Position numbers and translations under genes: made by a program. The notes beneath the pieces were generated by a model. It ran no database searches. It had not been told where the DNA came from and saw nothing but the letters and a program-made list of their open reading frames with translations. From NCBI RefSeq assembly GCF_008831285.2, contig NC_045146.1:24693703-24757702 (forward strand): 64,000 nt of DNA, written 5' to 3'. Source of the DNA: Nymphaea colorata (taxonomy: Eukaryota; Streptophyta; Magnoliopsida; Nymphaeales; Nymphaeaceae). Positions 26,128 through 37,759 of the stretch are shown here, piece after piece (the first letter of the stretch is position 1; each line of letters starts with the position of its first letter).

Positions 26128-27714
26128 CTTTCTTTCTTTTTAGCTTATTTTTTTCTTGCCTGCTCACAAACCCAAACAATTGGTAGAGACTCGAAATGAC
26201 ATCCAAGAGCCATTCCTCACAAGTTCTAGTTGATTCAACGATAGTCACAGGTATGAGCAAATTTTATGAATTATATTCCGCAAGTTTCTTTTGCTAAATT
26301 GTCAGAGATCATTTACAGTGCCAAATGTATTTTTTGGACATGTATTGTGGATTCAACGATGTTGATGACTTGATATAGACCCCCAACACTAACAGAACAC
26401 AAAAGTAATGAAAGTACCAAAAGAAAAAGTGAAAAACAAAAAGGAAACCAAAGACAATGCTTGGAAGTGAAAAAGAATCATGTATATAAAAATTATTTAC
26501 ATTTGAAAATTTTCTTTCGTTTGTGTAAAAATTTTATGTAAGTTTTTCTTCTTCCGTCTCTTGCGGGTAAATAGTAACCAGATCAACTACCTCTCAATCC
26601 CTCTTCAGATGGTGGAAATTGTCATGAATTCTCACTGTAATCGACACAATCCTGAACTAGCTAATTCTCCATCTCCTTAGATGGAGAAACTTTTCATTTT
26701 TTTTATAATACTTCATGTGAACAATCTTTCGCTTGCTAACTGAAAAAAATGGCCCTTCTTCATTTCTTAATCCTATTCTTTCCTATGAACTCTCATTCCC
26801 AAACTGTTTGATGATGGGAGATGGGGGATATGGGGACTCTTCAAGTTGTTCTTATATACCTTGTAAAGTTGGGGCAGAAGGTGATGGTGTAGTCGGCGTT
26901 GGCACAGGTGAAGGTACTGGTTGCGTCGTCAAAGGCGTAACTGTAAGCTCTCGGGCACGCCTCCTTGAAGATAGCCGCATAGTACGACGGCTTGCAGGTG
27001 TTGGGGTTGGCGTAGTCGCCGGCACAGCAGAACTCCGGCCGCTGGAACGCATCGCACGCGCTTCTGCAAGCTGCTTCCTCCCCTCCGTCGTCCTCCACTC
27101 TCAGCTCCGCCGGACATCTTTGGTTCAGGTCCGCCGCGCACCCCGTCGTCGCGCACCACCCTGGCCCAGCGGCCGCTGAGCTGCCGCCGGAGACAGTCAC
27201 CACCAGGGGAAGGTTGTACCCGTCCACCAAGCTCACGTCGTAATAATCCTTGCCGCCAAACCCGCCCAGGGAGAACTCCGCCAGGGTCGCCGCCCCTTTT
27301 GCCCCCGCCCCGTCGCACTCCATCCGATTCGCGCAGTCACCGGTTCGACAGCCCCCCTGGCCGGAGCCATCGAACGCGCAGCCGGTTCGCCCCCAGAACC
27401 GGCCCGCCCAGCCCGTCGGCGCCTGAAGCGAGCGCGACGTGCCGCTAGCGAGCTCGAATCCGGTCGGCGACATACTTGGGCTGCCTGCGTTTGATAAGAT
27501 CCCCGGCCATACCGTGTAGCCACAGTTGTTCGCAAACGTGAACGTTACTCCCTGAGCCCCTGCAACCACATTTCACAAATTGGGCAGTGAGCATTTAAAG
27601 AAGATCGGCAAAATCTGTTAGGAAGGAGTGAAAAGCAAGACGACCCATCATTACTTTACCTCTACAGATGCCGACAATGAGGAAGAAGAGGGGAAGAAAG
27701 AGATGGGCCTCCAT
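25671..27714 (-). CDS. Thaumatin-like protein (PR-5 family) with predicted GPI-anchored C-terminal tail
   Basis: Apoplastic or cell-surface defence-type protein. Some family members bind or cut beta-1,3-glucan. Three exons on the - strand: 27660-27714 (signal peptide MEAHLFLPLFFLIVGICRG), 26860-27559 (thaumatin domain) and 25671-25857 (tail), in frame, 313 residues. The domain has all 16 conserved cysteines, the signature CRTGDC, the acidic-cleft block YYDVSLVDGYNLP, and CCAGDYANPNTC. Exon 3 continues from FCPNFT with SQKASRDSST and ends in the hydrophobic VSFGCSVSIVIASIIAMNAN followed by a short tail, a pattern typical of GPI-anchor signals, with a small-residue cluster DASSS just before it. 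If intron 2 (25858-26859) is retained, the frame ends at 26841 after RYIRTT and the protein would be soluble and secreted. Intron 2 holds a (CT)n(TA)n microsatellite and a direct repeat. The family identity is certain. The third exon is inferred from splice sites, matching phase and similarity of design to the paralogue at 42.4-43.7 kb. Confidence 0.88.
25895..25985. repeat. Direct repeat, about 32-bp unit x2
   Basis: CTGAATTCACATGATC followed by a near-identical ACCGAGTGTGGTAA occurs at 25895-25926 and 25954-25985, offset 59 bases, within thaumatin-like gene intron 2 close to its acceptor. Confidence 0.85.
26039..26126. repeat. Compound (CT)n(TA)n microsatellite in thaumatin-like gene intron 2
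   Basis: About 28 bases of CT followed directly by about 60 bases of TA. On the sense (-) strand of the gene this reads (TA)n then (AG)n, inside the intron whose removal creates the GPI-tailed form. Confidence 0.95.
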
Positions 27715-28046
27715 TGTTGCTGACAGAGAGATGGGGTGAGCTTAAGTTGTAATTCCTTTAGGACAAATGAGATGGGGAGTCAGAAATTTGAGTGGGCGAG
27801 AAGATTTACATGGTGACGAGTAATGCAGGTACAGGGAAGAGAGAGAAAGGGAGTGGAGGAAGAAGAGGAAGGGATAGCAGGCTTAGGGGTGTCGGCTTCA
27901 GGCAAAAGAACGTTGACAGTTGCTCCCATAAATCAGCTTCGAGGTTAAAGAAGGGAATGGAAGAGGAGGGAGAATCAAACTGCCACTGCCCTGCAACTTA
28001 TAAGCATTCAAGCACTCCAAAGGCGTTCTTTATTTATTGACATAAC

Positions 28047-28049
<3 letters not shown>

Positions 28050-28089
<40 letters not shown>

Positions 28090-28147
28090 TGAAGGACAAC
28101 GGTCAAAAGATGTCACAAACGTCCCCTCTCTCTCTCTCTCTCTCTCT
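28050..28147. repeat. Inverted (AG)n / (CT)n pair
   Basis: (AG)n at 28050-28084 and (CT)n at 28125-28147 are complementary and separated by about 40 bases. Plant promoters often carry GAGA-type tracts. These lie about 340-430 bases upstream of the - strand thaumatin-like start. Confidence 0.85.
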
Positions 28148-28548
28148 AAAAAGGTGACACGAACAATTAGATGAAAATGCTAAATCTTCTATTTTAATGT
28201 TTCAATTTCCATAGCAAAGACAAAGCCGACTTACCTGCTGCTTTTGCTCTTCGAACTCTGGCCAATTAAACGTGGCAGCTAGTTAGATTGTTTCACTACT
28301 CCCCTCTTGTAAAAGTTTCTCGTTCATGTCATCCAAGGTTGGCGTTGCATTGCTCGGTTGGTAAGCAAACAACGGCCAGAATGTGATGATGGCGCAATAA
28401 AATATTCCTGTCCTTCTAGTTCTAAGTTGGCATTTTATACAACGATAGATCTAATCATCCACTGTCAGTCTATTCCCCTCTCTCTCTCTCACACGCACGA
28501 GCGAAGGCGAGCAGTTCCAGTTCTGTCAAAAAATGAGAAAAACTCGAT

Positions 28549-28598
28549 CTGTCATCAATGCTGTAGATGAACGGCGTCTACAGCAGAATTGATGACAG
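28549..28598. repeat. Short inverted repeat / hairpin
   Basis: Arms 28549-28567 and 28577-28598 pair over 19 bases, with a 3-base bulge (28585-28587) and a 9-base loop (28568-28576). CTGTCATCAAT pairs with ATTGATGACAG and GCTGTAGA with TCTACAGC. No known microRNA is recognised. Confidence 0.75.
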
Positions 28599-30229
28599 TA
28601 AATCAACAACCATATATGGTGGCAAAGTGCCATTCATCCTGATATTCGCTTGAAACAGGCAGAGAGAAAGCGGCGAGATGAAAATCTCAAACTTGAATCC
28701 ATTTTTTGTTATGTCGCTTTAAATGATGCACCAGTTTATAATTTTATCTTTTTTCCGTCTTTATCTTAACAAAGCAGAGTCAGCAAACCACTTCTGTATC
28801 TTTCTCTCTTGTTTCATCAGCCCCTTCTAAACTAAGCTGTTCCTTTGTCAATAAGAACATCACTTGGGTTACTCTCAACCTTTGTCAGTGTCACCCTTCA
28901 TATCTTTGAATGAACGAATTCGCCAGCTCATGAAAATATCACCCTTCTTTTAGTTGACAAATGATGCATTTGTCGAGCTTATGTAAATCAATAAATAGCA
29001 TTAAGGCACCTGTCGAGTTTAGGAACAAGCGTGCTCCATTAGCCTTGTTTCCACTAGATATTTTTAGGAAACTGTCTTGCCCTAAACTGGGAATAGGACT
29101 TGATCATTGTTGAACACAAGCTTACCTTGCTTTTAGTGGTTGTTTAGTTCAAACACGAGATGAATTCCTATAATATTCTTGACCGATTCTTTCTTAAGAC
29201 ATATACCCTAAAGAACAATTTGAAAGGAAAGAATCCAGCTCTTCATAATCTGATGATCTTAGAAGTTAGAACCTTACATCGATATTATAGGCGACCTGTA
29301 TAGAGGGTTGATGCCCACAAAAATTTGGCTATCAACCATTTATGCCAAACCGCTTAAGGAAAACTGGTTGAATTCAACCAACCCTGTAACTTAAAATATT
29401 GGTTCTGCCTTCGGATACGCTACCCATAGGAAGGATTAGTTGTGACAGTAAATGTGTCGCTTTCATTGACTCGAGAAACATCTCACGTCAGTGAATATAC
29501 CTTTAGTGGCCGTTTGCCGTTTGGCAGCAAATACATAGAATGGCGCCATAGGTGCACAATTTTTAGTTGAGAGTGGAGGGGATGAAAGGCAAGAGGAATC
29601 TCCAGGAGCTCCACTTTTGCCTTTAGTTGGCTTCACATTTCAAATGGGAACAAATCAAGGTAGGTTTCCTATGCAACGTCCTCTTGCTTCAGAAAAGTGG
29701 GATTGCAAGAAAAGCAAAGGAGCAATATCTAAACTTATCTCACTTTTCCAGAGAAAGAAGACACTGCACCTTCACTCACTTTTCCTGCAAAAAGCAGGAG
29801 CCTCCCAAGACCCTCCAACAGTAAGCACACAGATTGGATCTTGGATTCAAGTCCATGATACCAAGTCCAAACAAGATCAGGATTCTTTTGCTTTTCCTTT
29901 TTTTTTTTTTTTTTTTTTTTCAATTATTGGTGCTGATGGATCAAACCTAACAAATCGTTGCCCATCCCAAGATCTTCACAGTTCCTTAATTTCCTCCTCT
30001 GCATAATGCAACCGAGCGAACAAACAAGCTGGGACTGGGAGGCTGCATTTTCGGGTCTAAATAAAGAGTCCATTCAGATCCGGGACCCGAAAAAGGGAAT
30101 CCAGTTAAAGGCAAGGGGGGAGGAAGCAAGGGCGACGGCTCAAAGTAGAAAGCCGACGATCCTTTCCACGTCAACCCCACTTTGTACGGGGTGACGCTGC
30201 TGAAGTGTAGCGGCCGCGAACCACACACA

Positions 30230-30363
<134 letters not shown>

Positions 30364-30556
30364 ACGGGGCCACAGAGCCCATGCCTTCTTTTGCCGCCAG
30401 GCCACACAGTATCCGTATCCATGCAAAGCCAGAGTTGGTTAAACCAGAACCAGAAAAGATTCAAGGTCACATGGAGGGGGCGATGGATTTGAAGAAGAGG
30501 AGCCCGCGGTCACACTTTCTCCCTATCAATATCATCCACCGGCGCATCGGATTCTG

Positions 30557-30558
<2 letters not shown>

Positions 30559-30633
<75 letters not shown>
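30559..30633. repeat. (TA)n microsatellite followed by (AG)n
   Basis: About 75 bases of TA, then a short AG run to about 30649. It lies 207 bases from the longer TA tract. Confidence 0.97.
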
Positions 30634-30636
<3 letters not shown>

Positions 30637-30834
30637 AGAGAGAGAGAGAGAAGACAGAGAAAATTCAAATCAACCCGCTACCATGATTATTTTTTTATTC
30701 TATATCACAAAAACTATTACAAAAGATGCATTTGCGATGACCAATTAGCTGACCACGGTTTTTGACAATGAAATGCACTTTTGGGTGACGGTTTTTTGCA
30801 ATACAAAATAAAACAATTGCAAAGGTAGCCAAGT

Positions 30835-30865
<31 letters not shown>

Positions 30866-33800
30866 GAGAAATTGGTAAAAACCGAACACCTGCATCAGAG
30901 ATGAAAACCAAACTTTTTGTTTTCTATTTTTAAAATATTTTTTTCTTTTGCAATGTAACCTTATTAATATGATCTTAAGATGAGTTGATGCAAAAGCTAT
31001 ACTAATTTAATCATTCATTATACTGAATAGTATTTTTATAATAAAAAAATGAATGGCCCCCATAACATGATAATAAGAAAACGTATTTTGCATTAAAGTA
31101 ACTTGAATTAAAACATGTTTTATATCAAAATAGTTTTTATAAATATATTAAGATGTTTATATTTTATTTAAAATAGTTTTTTAACAAAAAAATAAAAGGG
31201 TCTGGTTTACTTATTACCAATTTCTCACAAACACACACACACATATATATGTATATAGTTTCACTTGAAATGGCACGGACTATTTTGATGAATACCTTCT
31301 AAATATGATTTTAGTCATTCCTCTAAGAATTTATGTACGACATGTAAGTGGACTAAGTGTTAGGCCCCTCCGTATATGGAAGGGGTGCTGCTTTTCCGGA
31401 ACTTCTAGGCAGCGGTGGAGTTTAGGGTTCTCTGTATCTGCTGAGTACGGCGAGGAAAGGACATTGATACTTGGAAGATAGGCTGTAAGGAGACGAACCT
31501 TTAGTCGTCATGATAAGGATGCATTTTAATAAACCATTGGATTCGAGCATTCTTTCAACATGTTGCAGACTAATTCGATCAGATACTTGTCACTTTAATG
31601 GCCTAATTATTTTGGGCTATGCGCAACTTGCCATTCAAAAGTAGGAATATATTATTAGTTGGTGCATACAGACAAACTCTTAGTGTGCAAAACAAAAAAA
31701 GATAATGTTTCATGAGAAATTAAAGCACTGTCTTTATTCTCATTGTGAATTAATTTCCTTGATTTGTTTTATGCAGACAAGAGTCCTAAGACTTGATGGA
31801 AGATTCGAAGATAATCAAATTGAGAAGTGCTGGATTCTTTCCTTGCAAATTGATCTTTAGAGCATATGGCCAAGAAAGAATCAGTTAACTTTTAAGGGGA
31901 GCTTCATGATCACCCTGGATCTTAGAGCCATAGGTTTCTAAGATGCAAGGTTTACTAATCCGTGGTGTAGACCTTGCACCTTTCAAACATAGGATTTCTT
32001 ATTCTTATTGGAAATCAAACACAGCTTTAAAACACCATAAGATTCACGGTTTTCAAACATGGAGAAGTTTATTTGCTCGTTGGCTGAAAAAGCCAAATTT
32101 TCGATGAAAGGACAAATTTGTCTCTAGGATTGCCAATTTTTCACTTATGAATTATAAATATATTGACAGTCGAATCGCAGGATGTGGTACACTTTAAAAT
32201 GGTCTAAATGTCAAATTGTCACATTTTAACTTTTTGGGACAATCTTAAAATTCAAAGCAGGGATTCATCAAATCCACAATATGCTTCTTTGGGTATCCGA
32301 GGACCATTGTTTGGTTTACTGTACATATACATCAGCGTGGAGGAATGTTTGTTCAGGAATTGAAGAAGGGACAATAAATGCTTCCCATGAGGAGGAATGA
32401 TCATGGAGTTTATGTAATTTCAGCAAGCTTTTTGGTCATCATATAATTTTTTAAGTTTTTAGCTTTCCTTTTCTTTAAGAACTATGTTTGTAGTGAGAAT
32501 ATGGCCTTCATGGTGTATATATATGTATATATGCTGACAAGCAAATCTTGTCCTATAATCGGAATAAAACGCATTAAAAAAAAGTGTATAAGATGTGGGA
32601 AATATGTCGGCCATTTAGAACTAAAAGACGCCATTTTTTTAAAATATAAAAATACGTTTCTTTCACGTTTCCCCTCCTTTTTTGTTTTAGGCATTTTTTA
32701 ACGTTTTTTAATCTCACTTTACTTGTTTTTATTTTTTTGATTTTTATTTATTGTATATCTACTTACTTTTTTATGTTTGTGTTATTAGTTTCTCAATTAC
32801 TTTATATTTCTCTTATTTTTAAGATTTTTAAAACTTTTCAAAATTTACCCTATTTTCCTTTTTTTCTTTTTAAGTTGACCATATTATACCCGATAATTAC
32901 CTCATTGTTTAAAACGCCAAAACGTGTTTTTCACACAGTTAATAAAATTGTGAACTTAACGAATTAAAGTAAGGAAAGATTAATGTTTTTTTTCGAATAA
33001 GAGAATTTCCACCGAATTTTCCACTCGCGACCTGCTTTTCCCTGTGATTTGAAAGTGGCATTTACTTTCAAGTATCCAAGCATATTCCTGGGTTTTGTAA
33101 TGATGTGACCTCCCATGACCCAGCTGAGACATTTAATCATCAAAATACTTTCAAATGATGTGAAAAACTTTATCTGCTTTTTTCTTCAAAATGCCCATGA
33201 TCGTGCCGGCAAAAGGGCTCTCACGATTTATAACAGTAAATAGATTTTTTTTTTTGCATTCTTAAATCTTCCCAACTATAGAATATACATCCAAAATTCA
33301 AATGGATGTGATCTGTTTAAAAATGGGTGTAATTTGCCTGATCAGGAGACAGGAAGTGATCATGTCACCTGGAGAAGCAAAGACCAGAAAGCTATTTGCA
33401 TTTTCACCTCCTTTCGAGCATCTTAGCGTAAACATGGGTGATGCCCTTCTTAACAACGCTCAAGCCGCCTTGGGATTCGAACATGGAAGATCCTGAAGCT
33501 TACCATCATCCCCTGTGCATGGGTGATGAACAGGCCCGTGATCGTTATATTATCATTTATCAATCGAATACTTGCTGCAAAAATGGGATGAGGCTTTACA
33601 GACAGTCTTATTGGTTTGATCAATCCAAGAGAACTTTGTTCTGAAAAACTAAATTGTCATTTACTGCAGTATGGGCTGTGCAGAAGGTCAGGCTTCTAAT
33701 GAAGTTGATTGAAGAAACAGTTATGCAAGTGCAGTTATTTACTTGTTTGTTCTTAGCTCGTGGGAGAAGTCAAGAGCGGAACAAGAACTTGTATATAGCA

Positions 33801-34091
33801 GTAATGGCCAATCCATAGCGGCCTCAACAAAAAAAACTTGTATAAGCAGCCAAAATAATTTCTTGAACTTTCTACAGAAAGAAGAAAAAGGAGACGAAGA
33901 AGGGTATTTTTGCTTCATCAAATTCGTCGTTTCACTGTGTTATATCTTTTAATATCATTGGCTCGCTATTCGAATACTGGGAATTCATGACCATGATTGC
34001 TTATTCTTCAAATTTTTGGAATCAAACATGATTCATCGTCAGTTGGTGGAACCGTGGAAGAAGAGAAATAACATGGGTTTGAGCTACTTAT

Positions 34092-34144
34092 GGAACGTTG
34101 CTTTAATCATCTCTGTTATCGGGAACGTTGCTTTAATCATCTCT
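34092..34144. repeat. Direct repeat, 23-bp unit x2
   Basis: A unit starting GGAACGTTGCTTTAATCATC is found at 34092-34114 and 34122-34144, separated by a few bases and followed by a poly(A) run. Confidence 0.9.
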
Positions 34145-36649
34145 AAAAAAAAAAAAGAAGAAGAAAGAAACAAAGATGAAAAAAAATACATTCGCTTCAC
34201 AAAGTTCATTATCTTAAAATTTCACTGCTGGTTAGTTTCATAAATATTATTGGCTGATCAAAAGTCTTGATCTTCAAATATTGGTGACTGATCAAGATTC
34301 CTAACTTAGCCGCGTGAGGTTATTGGTCATCTGTGCTTTAGGTGAAGACAGAAGGATTTTATCGATTATAGCTAAAACGTTTGCCTCTCCCATGAAGCAT
34401 TCTCTGTGACAATGACCAAAGTGCAAAATGGAAGACAACCAGCCATTAGTGTTGCAACAAAAAGATAAGATTGCTGCCTCATCTCCATGTTATAAAAGGT
34501 GATGCATTGGAACGCAAGCCATTAGTGCACACATACTGTAGTTGCATAACCTTCGTTGTTTCTTTCCTTCTTCAACGTGGTGGCAATGCTTTGCAGCAGA
34601 TGTGATACTGTCAGCAGTGAGTCACGATGGAAAAAGAATGATCGAGGATGGATTTCATATACGTGCACTTTGAAAGATATGTCTACTTATAAGCTGTCAT
34701 ACTGAAAAAAGGAATACAAGTTGTTTGTCTTCTCCTGCTATTTTTTATTCAGGTTTACAGCTTTTGATTCACTCATCTCTTCAGACAAGTTGATAAAGTT
34801 TCCTTTTTCATAGCTTTAAATCAGATGGATAACCATTGTTCTTGATATTGATTGAAGGCTTCCATTTGCTTGGCTTTATGGTATCTGTATGTGTAATTGA
34901 CTGTAAATATTTTTGCAACCCTTCAACTAATTACTGATGTGGCTCTATGTTCAACATTTCTCGAGAAGTCGGTGCATGATCAACGATGAAAGATCGTGCA
35001 TAAGCCAGAAAGGGTTTACTTGTCGTTTAATTATGTTCTTCCTTCGAAGAATTAAAGCTATAACTAAATAATTCCTGTGATTTTAGTCGAACAAATCACT
35101 GGTATAATTGTTAAGACAATGAAAGCTTACCATTAAACAACTTTTAAAAGGTGGGCCTTCCATATAGATCACCCACTTAAGGATGACTAGAGCGTGAAAT
35201 CTGATGCAGCAGTTGGTCCTTAAAGGAAAAGCACCGCATTATCCATGGAAAAGCTGGCTGTGTAGTTTTTTTGTTTTCTTGCATCTTTTGGTTGACCTTT
35301 ACCACTAGATATTGTCATGACCAGGTCAAAAGTTTAATGGAGGAGGTGGGTTGCCTCAGTTTTAGGGTTTCCTTGTAGTGGAAAGAATCGGGAAGGAGGA
35401 CGATGGTCGTAAACCTCCGTGAAGAAGGAAAAGGTAGAGCTCTGAAAGAAGAAGCCAGGCAGACCAGTGCTTTTTCCCATGCCTATTGCCTCCTTTCTTT
35501 AGTGCATCAAAGATATGGTTTCCAAGGATTTTAAAAAGCAAAAACTTTAGGGACTAAAGTGACATATGACCTATCTTTTCATATGGGACATAAAGTATAG
35601 GTAGTTGATTATAGAGAGGTCTATTAATGGCTTAAACTGTCATAACCCAGTTTGACAGATCCCAACCTGTCCCTTAAACCTGTCCCTTAGCAGCTTTTAT
35701 TTCAGCCTTAAAAAAGTTAGGAACCATGATAACCAGCATCTAACAAAACTAAACATTCAATTTGAGGTGTTACATGAAAGTCCAAGAACAGTGTGTGAAG
35801 TATAAGAAACGTAGTGTACTAAAGATGTTTCATTCATGAAAGGAGAAAATGAAGTGTTCGCCGAAGAAATGGGAGAACGCGCTAAACAAAAGGAGTAACA
35901 AGCCATCACAATTTTACAAAGTTTGTTTGGCAAAGGAAGGAAGAGAGATCAGTGGGAAGGAGAGAACAAGAAGTGAGAAAAGGATAACGGAGAAAAGAAG
36001 CACAAATCAATATAACATGAAAATCGATAAGTTTTATTGCACAAGAAAAACAAGGTGTTGATAAGCCAGTTCTAACAGTGCTCAATACCATGATAATATT
36101 TCCCACCAACTAATAGACCTTTGGTTACATATCAAAAAATCAAAAGTTGGGTATGCATCCAAGTTCGATCAAAATTGACTTTGAAGGATAAAGCAGAGCA
36201 ATTTCAGTAAAACCATATTCCAAAAATTAGGTTTCGACATTTCATGAAGAAGAAGCGTGTCAAGATTGCCAAATTAGCGGCAATTCAACATTTTTTATGT
36301 GGAATTAACTAAACGTGTAGATAAGATGCTCAATACATATCTTTTGGAAAGTATCACATATTTCATCAGAAATCAAAGATTCAAAAATCATGTTGGCACC
36401 CATTGAATTTGAGACTCCTGCAAGTTCTGCACGTACGTTGAGAAATATGGTAACCTTTTGAGTACTTTGCAGGAAAAGTGGCACTCCCTCCAGTATTAAC
36501 TTTTAATCAGTCGCCAAGATCTGCTGTATTCAAATCGAATGAGATCCTTTTTGTTGCATACAAGGTCTGCACATTTATTTCTTCTTATATTATTTGTTTT
36601 TTATTTTCTTTTCACTTTTTATATTGTTTGTTCTGTGATCTGTTTTTTG

Positions 36650-37330
36650 ATGTAAGAAATCCGAATTATAATTTGATCTGGATTCGGAAATGATTCAGAT
36701 TCAGAATCAATTCATGAGCCGATTCTATGCATCTTTGCTTGGTGACAGACCCCGAATTCGATAACAATGCTTGATTTTAAGAGGATGGTGTAATGGGTGG
36801 AGCCGGCCCATCCGGGATAGGTCGACCCATATTCAATTCTTGCAGTTAATGGTTTTGATGTTTGACCCGGAATATCAATGGACCAGAGATTTAGGCTGCC
36901 AAACTGGATCGGGCAGCTCGTCATTAGGAACGTCAATATATCTGATTTGGATTGAATGTAAGACTGAATCTTTATGAAAAAAATGGATAAATAGAAAAAA
37001 ATTAATATCAAATTAAAAGATAGGATCAGATTTGGATTTAAGAAATGACATGCGATTACATTTTGATTTAGACTCGGATAAACATCCGATCACGGTTTCC
37101 AATCAAATTCAATTTTAAATTCAATGCACTTGTATTTTGAAAGTCAGCTGGATTGGGTTTGAAATCTGGATTTGGATGTGAATACAAATGTTGGATTTGG
37201 ATTGGACTTAGAATGTGAAATCGGATTTTAAATTAGAAAAAATCAGGTATGACTTTTTTCGCTTGCATTTGAATCTAAATTCAAATCGGAAAATGTGAAC
37301 ATCAAAAAGACGGATATTGTTAGGAGCCCA
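36650..37330. repeat. Dispersed AT-rich repeat (GGATTTGGATT type)
   Basis: Repeated variants of GGATTTGGAT, GATTCAGATT and AATTCAAAT over about 680 bases. It is the same sequence family as at 5040-5470 and 45590-46450. A GC-rich interruption at about 36790-36835 (GGAGCCGGCCCATCCGGG) lies within it. Confidence 0.5.
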
Positions 37331-37731
37331 TCCGATTTGCAACCGTTATAAAACGGAACTATATACTAAATACGAAAATTCTATGCACCAGTATGACGCA
37401 TATAACCAAGTTCGCCCCGACACCACCACACTATGCCCAGTTATTGAGGGTTTCAGCTTTGAATTTTACCGCTTTTGGATAAAGGTGAGTCTATACGAAC
37501 TGAGCTATGGTTTCTCTGTATTGGTAAGTCTAAAAGCCACAAACCCAAAAGAGGGAAAAGAGGGAGAAGGGAAGAAGTTCTTTTTTTTTTTTCCAAAGTA
37601 AATATTTCTTACCTTGTGGGCTCCCAAATATGAGGCATATTAAAAACAATTAAGACCATGGAAAGTGAAAGCGGTCCTGGCTCTGCCAATTGGATTCCCA
37701 ATTGATTAATTCAGAACTACCCAGATTTTCA

Positions 37732-37759
37732 AATATATATATATATATATATATATATA
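37732..37759. repeat. (AT)n microsatellite
   Basis: About 28 bases of AT dinucleotides, read directly. Confidence 0.95.

Noticed and set aside
26841-26858. TGA at 26841 as the true end of the first thaumatin-like protein (tail RYIRTT)
   Set aside because: Those codons lie inside intron 2. The GT donor, matching phase and GPI-type third exon, also seen in the paralogue, make it the end of an unspliced form only.
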